Below the pieces are notes generated by a model. The model was given only the letters and a program-made list of their open reading frames with translations. It ran no database searches and was not told the origin of the DNA. Both the position numbers and the translations under genes were made by a program. From contig CACASE010000003.1 in the NCBI GenBank assembly GCA_902535165.1, forward strand, positions 57,550-121,549: a DNA stretch of 64,000 bases, written 5' to 3'. Positions 47,859 through 55,420 of this stretch are shown here, piece by piece (position 1 is the stretch's first letter; every line of letters starts with the position of its first letter). Origin of the DNA: an uncultured Bacteroidota bacterium. Lineage in GTDB: Bacteria; Bacteroidota; Bacteroidia; Flavobacteriales; Flavobacteriaceae.

Positions 47859-49288
47859 AAATTCTAGATATATATATTTTAAAATCATATCTCAAGAAAT
47901 TTTTTAGTTTTTTCTTTTTAATTATGCTCGTATTCATTTTCCAGACTATTTGGATGTTTATTGATGATTTAGCTGGAAAAGAAATTGATTTTCAAATTAT
48001 TTTTAAGTTTTTAATTTTTTATTGTCCAAAATTAATTCCCTTAGTATTACCACTTACGGTATTATTAGCATCGATTATGACTTTTGGTGATTTAGCCGAA
48101 AACTATGAATTTGCAGCTATTAAATCATCAGGAATATCACTTTTTAGATCAATGAAAAGTTTGATAATATTTAACATTTTTCTTTGTGTAGTAGTTTATT
48201 TTGTGTCTAATAATCTAATTCCATATTCAGAATTTAAATCTTATAACCTCAGAAAAAATTTAGCAAAAGTAAAACCATCTATGGCAATTACTGAGGGAAT
48301 TTTTAATGACATTGGGATGATGAATATAAAAGTTTCAAACAAGTACGGTATAGATAACAGTAATTTACAAGACGTAATAATTCATAAAACAAATCGATTT
48401 AATGATAATACAATAGTTATAAAAGCTAGGGAGGGTAAATTAATTAATGATGAACAAAATGATATATTAAAAATCAGACTAAATGATGGATATAGATATG
48501 AGGAAATCCTAGCAGAAAACCCAAATTCAAAGCAATACAAGCCTCATACTCAAATTTATTTTGAAACACATGAAATCTACATAGATCTTAAACAAATATA
48601 TAATGTTGATTTTTCAGAAGAAAGATATAATAATACTTTTAGAATGCAGAACACTAAACAATTGAATTACAGTATTGATTCTTTAGAAAATAAACTAGTA
48701 AAGGAATATGAAAGTTTTAGTGAAAATTTTTACAAAAGAACAGGTGTTTTTAATTTTCAAACACGATATAATAGACCATTTGAAAAGAATAGTATTGATA
48801 TAACAAACTATTCCTCAATATTAAGAGATTTTGATTTCTCATCACAAAAATCAATAATAAACTCCGTTGAAAATAATATTAATAACCAAATTGCAAACTT
48901 ACAGACTCAAAAATCAAATTTTTTCATTAAAGAAAAAATAATAAACCTTCACAAAACAAGTTTTCATGATAAATATTCTATACCCATTTCTACGTTGATT
49001 TTGTTCATATTGGGTGCTCCTTTAGGTGCAATTATCAGGAAAGGTGGTTTTGGTTTTCCAGTTGTAACAGCTTTAATAATGTTTTTATTCTACCATTTCT
49101 TAGGAACATTTGCTAAAAATGCTGCAGAAGATGGAAGTATTTCAACCTTCATTGGAAGTTGGATATCAAATATTGTTATGTTACCCATTGCAGTATATTT
49201 ATTAAAAAGAGCATCATCCGATAAATCTATTCTAAATATTGATAATATATTTGCAAGTCTTAAAAGCAAGTTTATCAAAGAAAAATGA
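47855..49288 (+). CDS. LptF/LptG-type permease (YjgP/YjgQ family)
   Basis: Inner-membrane subunit of the lipopolysaccharide export ABC transporter. 477 residues: three N-terminal membrane segments (about 15-115), a large periplasmic beta-jellyroll-like part with extra helices (about 120-365), and three C-terminal segments (ISTLILFILGAPLGAIIRKGGFGFPVV onward). The GAPLGAIIRKGG stretch is typical of the family. It could be LptF or LptG; the pairing cannot be told here. It overlaps genes on both sides by 4 nt. Confidence 0.88.
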   Translation: MKILDIYILKSYLKKFFSFFFLIMLVFIFQTIWMFIDDLAGKEIDFQIIFKFLIFYCPKLIPLVLPLTVLLASIMTFGDLAENYEFAAIKSSGISLFRSMKSLIIFNIFLCVVVYFVSNNLIPYSEFKSYNLRKNLAKVKPSMAITEGIFNDIGMMNIKVSNKYGIDNSNLQDVIIHKTNRFNDNTIVIKAREGKLINDEQNDILKIRLNDGYRYEEILAENPNSKQYKPHTQIYFETHEIYIDLKQIYNVDFSEERYNNTFRMQNTKQLNYSIDSLENKLVKEYESFSENFYKRTGVFNFQTRYNRPFEKNSIDITNYSSILRDFDFSSQKSIINSVENNINNQIANLQTQKSNFFIKEKIINLHKTSFHDKYSIPISTLILFILGAPLGAIIRKGGFGFPVVTALIMFLFYHFLGTFAKNAAEDGSISTFIGSWISNIVMLPIAVYLLKRASSDKSILNIDNIFASLKSKFIKEK

Positions 49289-50406
49289 AGTTAAATACAA
49301 TAGAGGAAGCCCTTGAAGACTTAAAAAACAATAAAGTAATTATTGTTGTTGATGACGAGAATAGAGAAAATGAGGGAGATTTCATATTTCCTGCTGAAAA
49401 TATTAACCCTGAAGTTGTTAATTTTATGGCAACTCATGGAAGAGGTTTGATTTGTGCTCCACTTACATCTAAAAGATGTAAAAAATTAAATCTTGACCCT
49501 ATGGTACAAAATAATACTGAGCCAATGAAAACAGCTTTTACCATTTCCGTTGATCTGAAGGGTCATGGGGTAACTTCTGGAATTTCTGCAAGTGATAGGT
49601 CAAAAACTATTAAGGCATTAGTGGATTTAAAAACAAAACCCTCTGATTTAGTCAGACCTGGTCATATTTTTCCATTATCAGCAAAAGATGGTGGTGTTCT
49701 TAGGCGTACTGGTCATACTGAAGCGGCTATTGATATAGCACGTCTAGCAGGGTTTAAGCCTGCAGGTGTTCTTTGCGAAATAATGAACCAAGACGGGACT
49801 ATGGCAAGACTTCCTGATCTTTTTAAAGTTGCAAAAAAATTTAATCTTAAAATTATATCTATTGAGGATCTTGTTTCATACAGAATGGCAAATGATAGAC
49901 TTATTCAATTAATCGAAAAGTTTGATTTAAAGACTAATTATGGAAGATTTGAATTACACACTTTTAATCAAAAAAACAATGATTTAATTCATATTGCGTT
50001 AACTTATGGTAATTGGAAAAAAGAAGACCCAATTCTGTGTAGAGTAAATTCTTTTGGATCTATAAATAATACAATAGATGATTTAGTTTTAAATGAAGAT
50101 AAAGATATTAGAAAAGTTAGTGAGCTGATTAAAAAAGATAAAAGAGGTGTAATGGTATTTATCAACCAAGATCATGAGACTAAACCCTTACTCAAAAGAA
50201 TAAAAAACCTAAAAAAAACTGAAAAATTAGGTTCATCACATAAGCCATTCAAGAAAATGGATGAAAAAGACTATGGTATAGGTGCACAAATTTTACATTA
50301 TTTGGGAATTGGTAAAATTAAGCTTCTGACAACCAAAGATAGAAAAATAAAACGTGTTGGAATGGCAGGATATGGACTGGAAATTATTAAAACAATTAAT
50401 TTTTAA
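49285..50406 (+). CDS. ribB: 3,4-dihydroxy-2-butanone 4-phosphate synthase with degenerate GTP cyclohydrolase II domain
   Basis: Riboflavin synthesis enzyme making the four-carbon unit from ribulose 5-phosphate. The N-terminal DHBP synthase domain (about 1-200) is intact: DDENRENEGDF, HGRGLICAPL, GVTSGISASDR, GHIFPLSAKDGG, RTGHTEAAIDIARLAG and CEIMNQDGTMAR. The C-terminal RibA-like domain (about 205-373) lacks the three zinc cysteines (canonical RVHSECLTGDVFGSxRCDC; here CRVNSFGSINNTIDDL) and has DEKDYGIGAQIL in the place of the catalytic DxR region. It probably has no cyclohydrolase activity; another ribA must exist elsewhere. Last gene of the ftsK operon. Confidence 0.88.
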   Translation: MKLNTIEEALEDLKNNKVIIVVDDENRENEGDFIFPAENINPEVVNFMATHGRGLICAPLTSKRCKKLNLDPMVQNNTEPMKTAFTISVDLKGHGVTSGISASDRSKTIKALVDLKTKPSDLVRPGHIFPLSAKDGGVLRRTGHTEAAIDIARLAGFKPAGVLCEIMNQDGTMARLPDLFKVAKKFNLKIISIEDLVSYRMANDRLIQLIEKFDLKTNYGRFELHTFNQKNNDLIHIALTYGNWKKEDPILCRVNSFGSINNTIDDLVLNEDKDIRKVSELIKKDKRGVMVFINQDHETKPLLKRIKNLKKTEKLGSSHKPFKKMDEKDYGIGAQILHYLGIGKIKLLTTKDRKIKRVGMAGYGLEIIKTINF

Positions 50407-51173
50407 AAGAACCATAGCTTAAAAGCTATAATTAATGCAGAAATAACTAAGAAAATTTTTATGACACCCTCCCCTTTTTCAACAGAGAATCTGCTCGCAT
50501 TCCACCCTCCTATCAACGTTCCAAGACCTAAACATAATCCATAAGGTAAATCCACTAAACCATTAAAGAAAAAAGTTAAAAAAGCACCGATTGTATAGAC
50601 CAAAACTATAACAACTTTTGTAGCATTAACTCTAATTAAATTTAGTCTGTTATAATAATGCAAGAATAACATGATTACAAAACCTATACCTGCATTGATA
50701 AAACCACCATAAAGCCCGATAAAGAAAAAAACTGTACATGAAATCTTGAGATGTTTTCCTGTTAATCTAACAGAAAGATTTTTGTTTATAATTCTGGGTT
50801 TGAATATTATGATAGTAATAACTAAAATCATAATAATAGATAAAATTCTGTTAAATGTCTCATCATTTATTTCAACTGCTATATGAGCACCAATAACAGA
50901 TCCAATTAAAGCGAACATCCCTGTATAAGCACTAAATGGGAATGTAGATATACCCTTACTTTTAAAACCCATATTTGCAGAAAAAGCAGTCATCATTATG
51001 CCAATTCTATTTGTTCCATTAGCAACATTTGATGGCAATCCTAAAAAAATAAGTATAGGAAGAGTGATAATAGAAGCCCCTCCAGCCATTGTATTTATTA
51101 TTGAAACTACAAAACCAAGCAAAACTAGAAAGGGATATTCCCAAGGAATTTCTATTAGGTAATACATATTCAT
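50403..51173 (-). CDS. TauE/SafE-family membrane permease
   Basis: Inner-membrane exporter-type protein, 256 residues with about eight hydrophobic segments. VSIINTMAGGASIITLPILIF and the C-terminal repeat GLCLGLGTLIGGWNASRFS are the family's paired motifs, and FFIGLYGGFINAGIGFVIML the second half start. Such proteins move sulfite, sulfoacetate or other small organosulfur anions; the substrate here is unknown. It converges on ribBA with a 4 nt overlap. Confidence 0.85.
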   Translation of the reverse strand: MNMYYLIEIPWEYPFLVLLGFVVSIINTMAGGASIITLPILIFLGLPSNVANGTNRIGIMMTAFSANMGFKSKGISTFPFSAYTGMFALIGSVIGAHIAVEINDETFNRILSIIMILVITIIIFKPRIINKNLSVRLTGKHLKISCTVFFFIGLYGGFINAGIGFVIMLFLHYYNRLNLIRVNATKVVIVLVYTIGAFLTFFFNGLVDLPYGLCLGLGTLIGGWNASRFSVEKGEGVIKIFLVISALIIAFKLWFF

Positions 51174-51227
51174 CTAAATTATACATATTATTCGTTTATA
51201 ATTTATTTAATAAAAAAAATTAGTGTT

Positions 51228-51235
51228 TATATTTG
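51228..51235 (+). promoter_or_regulatory. -7 promoter element, TATATTTG, of tRNA-Ser
   Basis: Exact TAnnTTTG, 7 nt before the mature 5' end of the tRNA. With ffs, this confirms the element in genes that have no start codon to confuse matters. Confidence 0.65.
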
Positions 51236-51242
51236 CAATCCG

Positions 51243-51327
51243 GGAGAAATGGCAGAGTGGTCGAATGCACCGGTCTTGAAAACCGGCGTACCGCAAGGTA
51301 CCGGGGGTTCGAATCCCTCTTTCTCCG
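51243..51327 (+). tRNA. tRNA-Ser(UGA)
   Basis: Class II tRNA of 85 nt. Acceptor arms GGAGAAA and TTTCTCC pair perfectly, discriminator G. The anticodon loop CTTGAAA gives anticodon TGA. The long variable arm (GTACCGCAAGGTAC) and the GGTTCGAATCC T-arm mark tRNA-Ser. No encoded CCA. A promoter element precedes and a terminator follows. Confidence 0.97.
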
Positions 51328-51331
51328 CGTT

Positions 51332-51361
51332 AAGCCCTGTAATTTTATACAGGGCTTTTTT
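51332..51361 (+). terminator. Intrinsic terminator of tRNA-Ser
   Basis: A 10 bp stem AAGCCCTGTA / TACAGGGCTT with a 6 nt loop, followed by a T-run. It separates the tRNA from the asparaginase-like gene. Confidence 0.85.
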
Positions 51362-51377
51362 AATTAACTTTACTTCA

Positions 51378-51869
51378 ATGATAAAATTTTTAATTACTGG
51401 TGGCACCTTCGATAAAAGCTACAACCATGTTAATGGTGAGTTGTTTTTTAAAAAGACTCATCTTCCTGAAATGATTGAAAGAAGCAAGTGTAATTTGAAG
51501 ATTAGTTTTGAAACAATTACAATGAAAGATAGTTTAGATCTAACTAAAGAAGATATTTATTACATTGTAAATGCTTGTAAAAAAACAAGATATAATAAAA
51601 TTATTATCACACATGCAACGGATACTATTACAAAAACAGCTGAATTAATTGCAAAAGAAAACCTTAAAAACAAAACCATAATATTAACAGGAGCTATGAT
51701 TCCTTATGCTTTTGGTTCATCATCTGACGGATTTTTTAATCTAGGTTGTGCACTTTCTTTTGTTCAAACACTTAATCCAGGGGTTTATATAACAATGCAA
51801 GGTGAATACTTTAATTGGAATGAAGTAAAAAAAAATAAAAAATTTGGATTTTTTGAGAGGATAAATTGA
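51378..51869 (+). CDS. Half-size asparaginase-like protein (N-terminal domain only)
   Basis: 163 residues covering only the catalytic N-terminal domain of the type I/II asparaginase fold (normal enzymes are about 330). The nucleophile Thr in LITGGTFDK, the second Thr-Asp in [11 protein letters not shown], and the Lys-region strand [10 protein letters not shown] are present, so catalysis is not ruled out. The track ORF starts at 51249 inside the tRNA; that start is an artefact. The ATG at 51378 lies 5 nt after a TAACTTTA element (51365-51372). Next are rocD and an arginine-deiminase-like gene. The stand-alone domain recurs in marine bacteria as far as I recall; its substrate is unknown. Confidence 0.8.
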   Translation: MIKFLITGGTFDKSYNHVNGELFFKKTHLPEMIERSKCNLKISFETITMKDSLDLTKEDIYYIVNACKKTRYNKIIITHATDTITKTAELIAKENLKNKTIILTGAMIPYAFGSSSDGFFNLGCALSFVQTLNPGVYITMQGEYFNWNEVKKNKKFGFFERIN

Positions 51870-51925
51870 TGATAACTTTCTATTATTTCTTTTTATTAAT
51901 AAGACTGAAATAATTAAATTTAATT

Positions 51926-53155
51926 GTGCTATCTAACGTTGAAAAAACACTAATTAATAAAGAAGAAACTTTCTGTTCGAATACCTATCACCCACTTCCC
52001 GTTGTATTAAAAAAAGGTAAAGGAGTTTTTGTTTGGGACGTAAATAATAAAAAATATTTTGATTATTTATCAGCATACTCGGCAGTCAATCAAGGACACT
52101 GTAATAAACAGATTTTAAATACATTTATAAAACAAGCTAAAAAACTTACACTAACATCAAGAGCCTTTTATAATAATGAATTAGGATCTAGTCTTGAATA
52201 CATAACAAGTGTATTTGGCTATGAAAAGATGTTGCCAATGAATTCAGGTGCCGAAGCAGTTGAAACTGCTATAAAAATATGCAGAAAGTGGGGCTATGAA
52301 GTTAAAAAAGTTCAACATAATAAAGCTAAAATAATAGTATGTGATGGAAATTTTCATGGAAGAACAACCACTGTTGTTTCTTTCTCATCTCATCATGGAA
52401 GCAGAGAAAATTTTGGACCATTGACTGGAGGTTTTGAAACAATAAATTATAATGATTCTGTTTCGCTTGAAAAGAAACTTAAAAATGATAAAAATATTGT
52501 TGGTTTTTTAGTAGAACCTATACAAGGTGAAGGTGGTGTAGTTGTTCCTGACGATGGTTATCTTACTAAATGTAAAAAATTATGCGAAAAATATAATATT
52601 CTTTTCATAGCAGATGAGATACAAACAGGTGTTTGTAGAACTGGAGAGTTATTAGCATGTCATCATGAAAATATAAAAGCTGACATAACGATACTCGGCA
52701 AAGCTTTAGCAGGAGGTTTTTACCCAGTTTCAGGTGTTTTAACAAGTAAAAAGATCATGAATGTTATGAAAGTTGGTCAACACGGATCTACTTTTGGGGG
52801 AAACCCATTAGCTTGTGTTGTAGCAAAAGAGGCAATTAAATTTGCAATTGAAAATAATCTTTCAGAAAAGGCACATAAATTAGGTTTAATTTTTAGAAAT
52901 TATTTGATTGATCAAATAGAAAAATTATCAATAATTAAGTCTGTTCGTGGTAAAGGTTTATTAAACGCAATAGTTTTAAACTGTGATGTTAATTCTGAAA
53001 TTCCATGGAATATATGCCTCTCAATGAGAGATAATGGTCTTTTGGCAAAACCAACTCAAGGAAATAAAATTAGATTTGCTCCACCATTAGTTATAACTGA
53101 AAAACAATTATTTAGTTCACTAAAAATAATTACAAAAAGTTTAAAAAACTTTTAG
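51926..53155 (+). CDS. rocD: Ornithine-oxoacid aminotransferase
   Basis: PLP enzyme converting ornithine and 2-oxoglutarate to glutamate semialdehyde and glutamate. 409 residues. EETFCSNTYHPLPVVLKKG at the N-terminus is typical of ornithine aminotransferase; MNSGAEAVETAIK, DGNFHGRTTTVVSFS, ADEIQTGVCRTG and the PLP lysine in ITILGKALAGGFYPVS follow. GTG start. The next gene begins 5 nt later and belongs to the arginine deiminase superfamily, so the pair probably degrades arginine or citrulline/ornithine. Confidence 0.93.
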   Translation: MLSNVEKTLINKEETFCSNTYHPLPVVLKKGKGVFVWDVNNKKYFDYLSAYSAVNQGHCNKQILNTFIKQAKKLTLTSRAFYNNELGSSLEYITSVFGYEKMLPMNSGAEAVETAIKICRKWGYEVKKVQHNKAKIIVCDGNFHGRTTTVVSFSSHHGSRENFGPLTGGFETINYNDSVSLEKKLKNDKNIVGFLVEPIQGEGGVVVPDDGYLTKCKKLCEKYNILFIADEIQTGVCRTGELLACHHENIKADITILGKALAGGFYPVSGVLTSKKIMNVMKVGQHGSTFGGNPLACVVAKEAIKFAIENNLSEKAHKLGLIFRNYLIDQIEKLSIIKSVRGKGLLNAIVLNCDVNSEIPWNICLSMRDNGLLAKPTQGNKIRFAPPLVITEKQLFSSLKIITKSLKNF

Positions 53156-53160
53156 TTTCT

Positions 53161-54069
53161 ATGAATATTAATGTATTTGATGAAAATAGCCAATTGAAAG
53201 AATTAGTTGTCGGAAATTCATTTAATTTTAAATCTCAGATAAACTTCAGAGATTTATATGATCCAATTTCACTATTTCATTATTTAAAAGGTACTTTTCC
53301 TAACAAGTACAAACTACAAAATCAGATTTCTAACTTTAAAAAAATTTTACTTAATTATAATGTCAAGATACACGATTTAGAAGTTTTAGATACAAATCAA
53401 ATTTTTGTTAGAGACCTAGGTTTTATAATTGACAATAAATTTTTTATCTCCTCAATCTTACCAGATAGAGAGTTTGAAATTCAGGGGTTAAAAAAAATTT
53501 TGAAACAAATAAAAAATATTGTTAAACTACCTAAAAATGCTCATATCGAAGGTGGAGATGTAGTTTTAGATGAGGATCATATTTTTATAGGTTATTACGG
53601 ACAAAAAGATTATAAGAATCAAATTACGGCTAGAACAAATAAAAAAGCAATAAAGATTATAAGAAAATTTTTTCCAAATAAAAAAACCATACCTCTGGAA
53701 ATTATAAAATCTCCACGCATACCAACACAAAATGCTCTACATCTTGATTGTTGCTTTCAGCCTGTATCTCAGAATAAGGCAGTTATTTGTGTGGAGGCAT
53801 TTAAAAATCCTCTTGAACTGAATTATTTAGTTAGTTTATATGGTTTAGAGAATATATTTCAAATCACATTAAAGGAAATGTCAAAGTTATATTCAAATTT
53901 TTTTTCTATTGATAAAGATACTGTCATTTCTGATAAGAGATTTCATAGATTGAATAGATGGTTTCAGAAAGTTGGTGTTAATGTTGAAAAAATTAACTTT
54001 TCAGAAATTTCTAAACTTGGAGGTCTTTTCCGCTGTTGTACATTACCATTGATAAGAAAAAAAACATAA
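53161..54069 (+). CDS. Arginine deiminase / dimethylargininase superfamily protein
   Basis: Guanidino-modifying enzyme of the five-bladed beta/alpha propeller fold, 302 residues. The substrate carboxylate-binding FVRDLGF, the EGGDVVLDE motif (Glu), ALHLDCCFQPV (catalytic His and Asp) and the C-terminal Cys loop GGLFRCCTLPL are in family order. Which of two neighbouring cysteines is catalytic needs an alignment; by position it is the second. With rocD next door, hydrolysis of arginine or dimethylarginine to citrulline (or further) is a reasonable guess, but the exact reaction is open. Confidence 0.82.
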   Translation: MNINVFDENSQLKELVVGNSFNFKSQINFRDLYDPISLFHYLKGTFPNKYKLQNQISNFKKILLNYNVKIHDLEVLDTNQIFVRDLGFIIDNKFFISSILPDREFEIQGLKKILKQIKNIVKLPKNAHIEGGDVVLDEDHIFIGYYGQKDYKNQITARTNKKAIKIIRKFFPNKKTIPLEIIKSPRIPTQNALHLDCCFQPVSQNKAVICVEAFKNPLELNYLVSLYGLENIFQITLKEMSKLYSNFFSIDKDTVISDKRFHRLNRWFQKVGVNVEKINFSEISKLGGLFRCCTLPLIRKKT

Positions 54070-54136
54070 AGAATCCTTAATTGGTCCACTTATTGATGTA
54101 CTATAATAAAAAATTATTAAAATTTATTTTTATATA

Positions 54137-54144
54137 TAAATTTG
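54137..54144 (+). promoter_or_regulatory. -7 promoter element, TAAATTTG, of the 54.1 kb secreted protein gene
   Basis: Exact TAnnTTTG 4 nt before the ATG at 54149; another leaderless-type arrangement. Confidence 0.5.
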
Positions 54145-54148
54145 CATA

Positions 54149-54817
54149 ATGAGAACTATTGTTTTATTGTTTTTTCCTTTATTAGTCTATGCTCAGACTA
54201 ACTTTGTATCATCAAGCTCATATGAATCAAACTTTCAATTAGTTCAAAGCGAAATTGCATCTGTATATAATCCTAAAACGACCAATTTTACTGGAAACAA
54301 GTATTTTTTTAAAAAATCTAAAGATGCTACATTAGTACTTTTTGATACTGATGAGCCCATTACAGTCAAGACTAATTACAACTTATTAGATCAAACTTTT
54401 GATATTGTTAGTGATGACAATGAAAAAACCTTAAAACTTCTTCCTAACAAAATTCTTAAAGTAAGTTTTGACGACAGAGTTTTTGTATCGAAAAATGGAA
54501 AGTTCTACGAGTCTATACATGAAAATAACAACTTTTCTTTATTAGCTGATACTTTTCTTGAAGCTTACATTCCTGAATATCAACCAGGAATCCAAGAAAA
54601 ACCAGATCCTAGATACAGAAGAAACAATTCTGTTTTCTTATATTACAAAGACAGGTTCACTTACATAGAAAGACGTAAAAACTTCTTGATATCTATTTTT
54701 CACAAATCCAAATCAAAAGAGATTAATAGTTTTTATAAAAAAAATAAAATATCACCAAGAGATGATGAAGAGCTTAAAGATTTATTTGTTGAATTTTTTG
54801 AATTTATAAACCTATAA
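54149..54817 (+). CDS. Secreted protein of unknown function
   Basis: I do not recognise this 222-residue protein. An N-terminal signal peptide (RTIVLLFFPLLVYAQ, cleavage after Ala-Gln region) has no lipobox, so the product should be periplasmic or outer-membrane associated. The middle (about 60-130) is predicted-looking beta (LVLFDTDEPITVKTNYNLLDQTFDIV); the C-terminus is basic with KSKEINSFYKKNKI. It resembles conserved flavobacterial proteins of no known function. It has its own promoter element and overlaps the converging aldolase gene by 6 nt. Confidence 0.65.
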   Translation: MRTIVLLFFPLLVYAQTNFVSSSSYESNFQLVQSEIASVYNPKTTNFTGNKYFFKKSKDATLVLFDTDEPITVKTNYNLLDQTFDIVSDDNEKTLKLLPNKILKVSFDDRVFVSKNGKFYESIHENNNFSLLADTFLEAYIPEYQPGIQEKPDPRYRRNNSVFLYYKDRFTYIERRKNFLISIFHKSKSKEINSFYKKNKISPRDDEELKDLFVEFFEFINL

Positions 54818-55420
54818 GTCCATAATTAACTGTGCTCTCCTATTTATTTCAATCCAATTAGAACTTTCAACCAAATTTTCATTAGCAATCCAGCTCAATC
54901 CAATGCCGACGATATTTTTGTGTTTTAAATAAGCTTTAATATTGCTAGAGTTTATGCCACCCATCGCTATAAACTTTAGCTCACTTAATTTATTCTTGTT
55001 TATAAGTGAGTTTAAATTTCTTATACCTCCCAAATTTTCAGCAGGATAATATTTTAGAAATTGACATTTATAATTTAATGCAGTATTAATATCACTGATG
55101 TTTGATACTCCAGGAATAAAATTAAAATTAATTTGCTTTGAATATTCCAAAATATTGTAATCAGTAACAGGGGAAAATGCATATTTGATACCTAATGATT
55201 TAACAAAGTTTAAATCTTCAACACTTAATACTGTACCTACTCCAATATTAAATTCGTATTTAGAATTTGTTATTAACTCAATGGCTTTTCTTGATTCGAT
55301 AGTTCTTAATCTAATATCTAAATTTACGATTCCAGAATCGAACAAACATTTTGCTAAATCCAAAGCCTTGGTTGAGTCTTTGATGGTTAATACTGATATG
55401 ATTTTATTATTTTTGATCAA
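54812..55420 (-). CDS. eda: KDPG/KHG-type aldolase
   Basis: Class I aldolase cleaving 2-keto-3-deoxy-6-phosphogluconate or -galactonate to pyruvate and glyceraldehyde 3-phosphate. 202 residues. The Schiff-base lysine lies in FLKYYPAENLGG, NFIPGVSNISD matches the FxPG strand, and FNIGVGTVLSVEDL the GAGTV loop. The conserved base Glu of the ExxLRT motif is Asp here (LDIRLRT). TTG start, overlapping the kinase by 14 nt; last gene of the sugar operon. Confidence 0.87.
   Translation of the reverse strand: MIKNNKIISVLTIKDSTKALDLAKCLFDSGIVNLDIRLRTIESRKAIELITNSKYEFNIGVGTVLSVEDLNFVKSLGIKYAFSPVTDYNILEYSKQINFNFIPGVSNISDINTALNYKCQFLKYYPAENLGGIRNLNSLINKNKLSELKFIAMGGINSSNIKAYLKHKNIVGIGLSWIANENLVESSNWIEINRRAQLIMDL

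Noticed and set aside
50412-50427. Palindrome ATAGCTTAAAAGCTAT near the ribBA/TauE junction as a terminator
   Set aside because: The stem is short and AT-rich, there is no T-run, and it lies within the TauE coding region.
51249-51377. N-terminal 43 residues of the ORF-track protein at 51249 ([13 protein letters not shown]...)
   Set aside because: This is a translation of tRNA-Ser(UGA) and its terminator. The real gene starts at the ATG at 51378.
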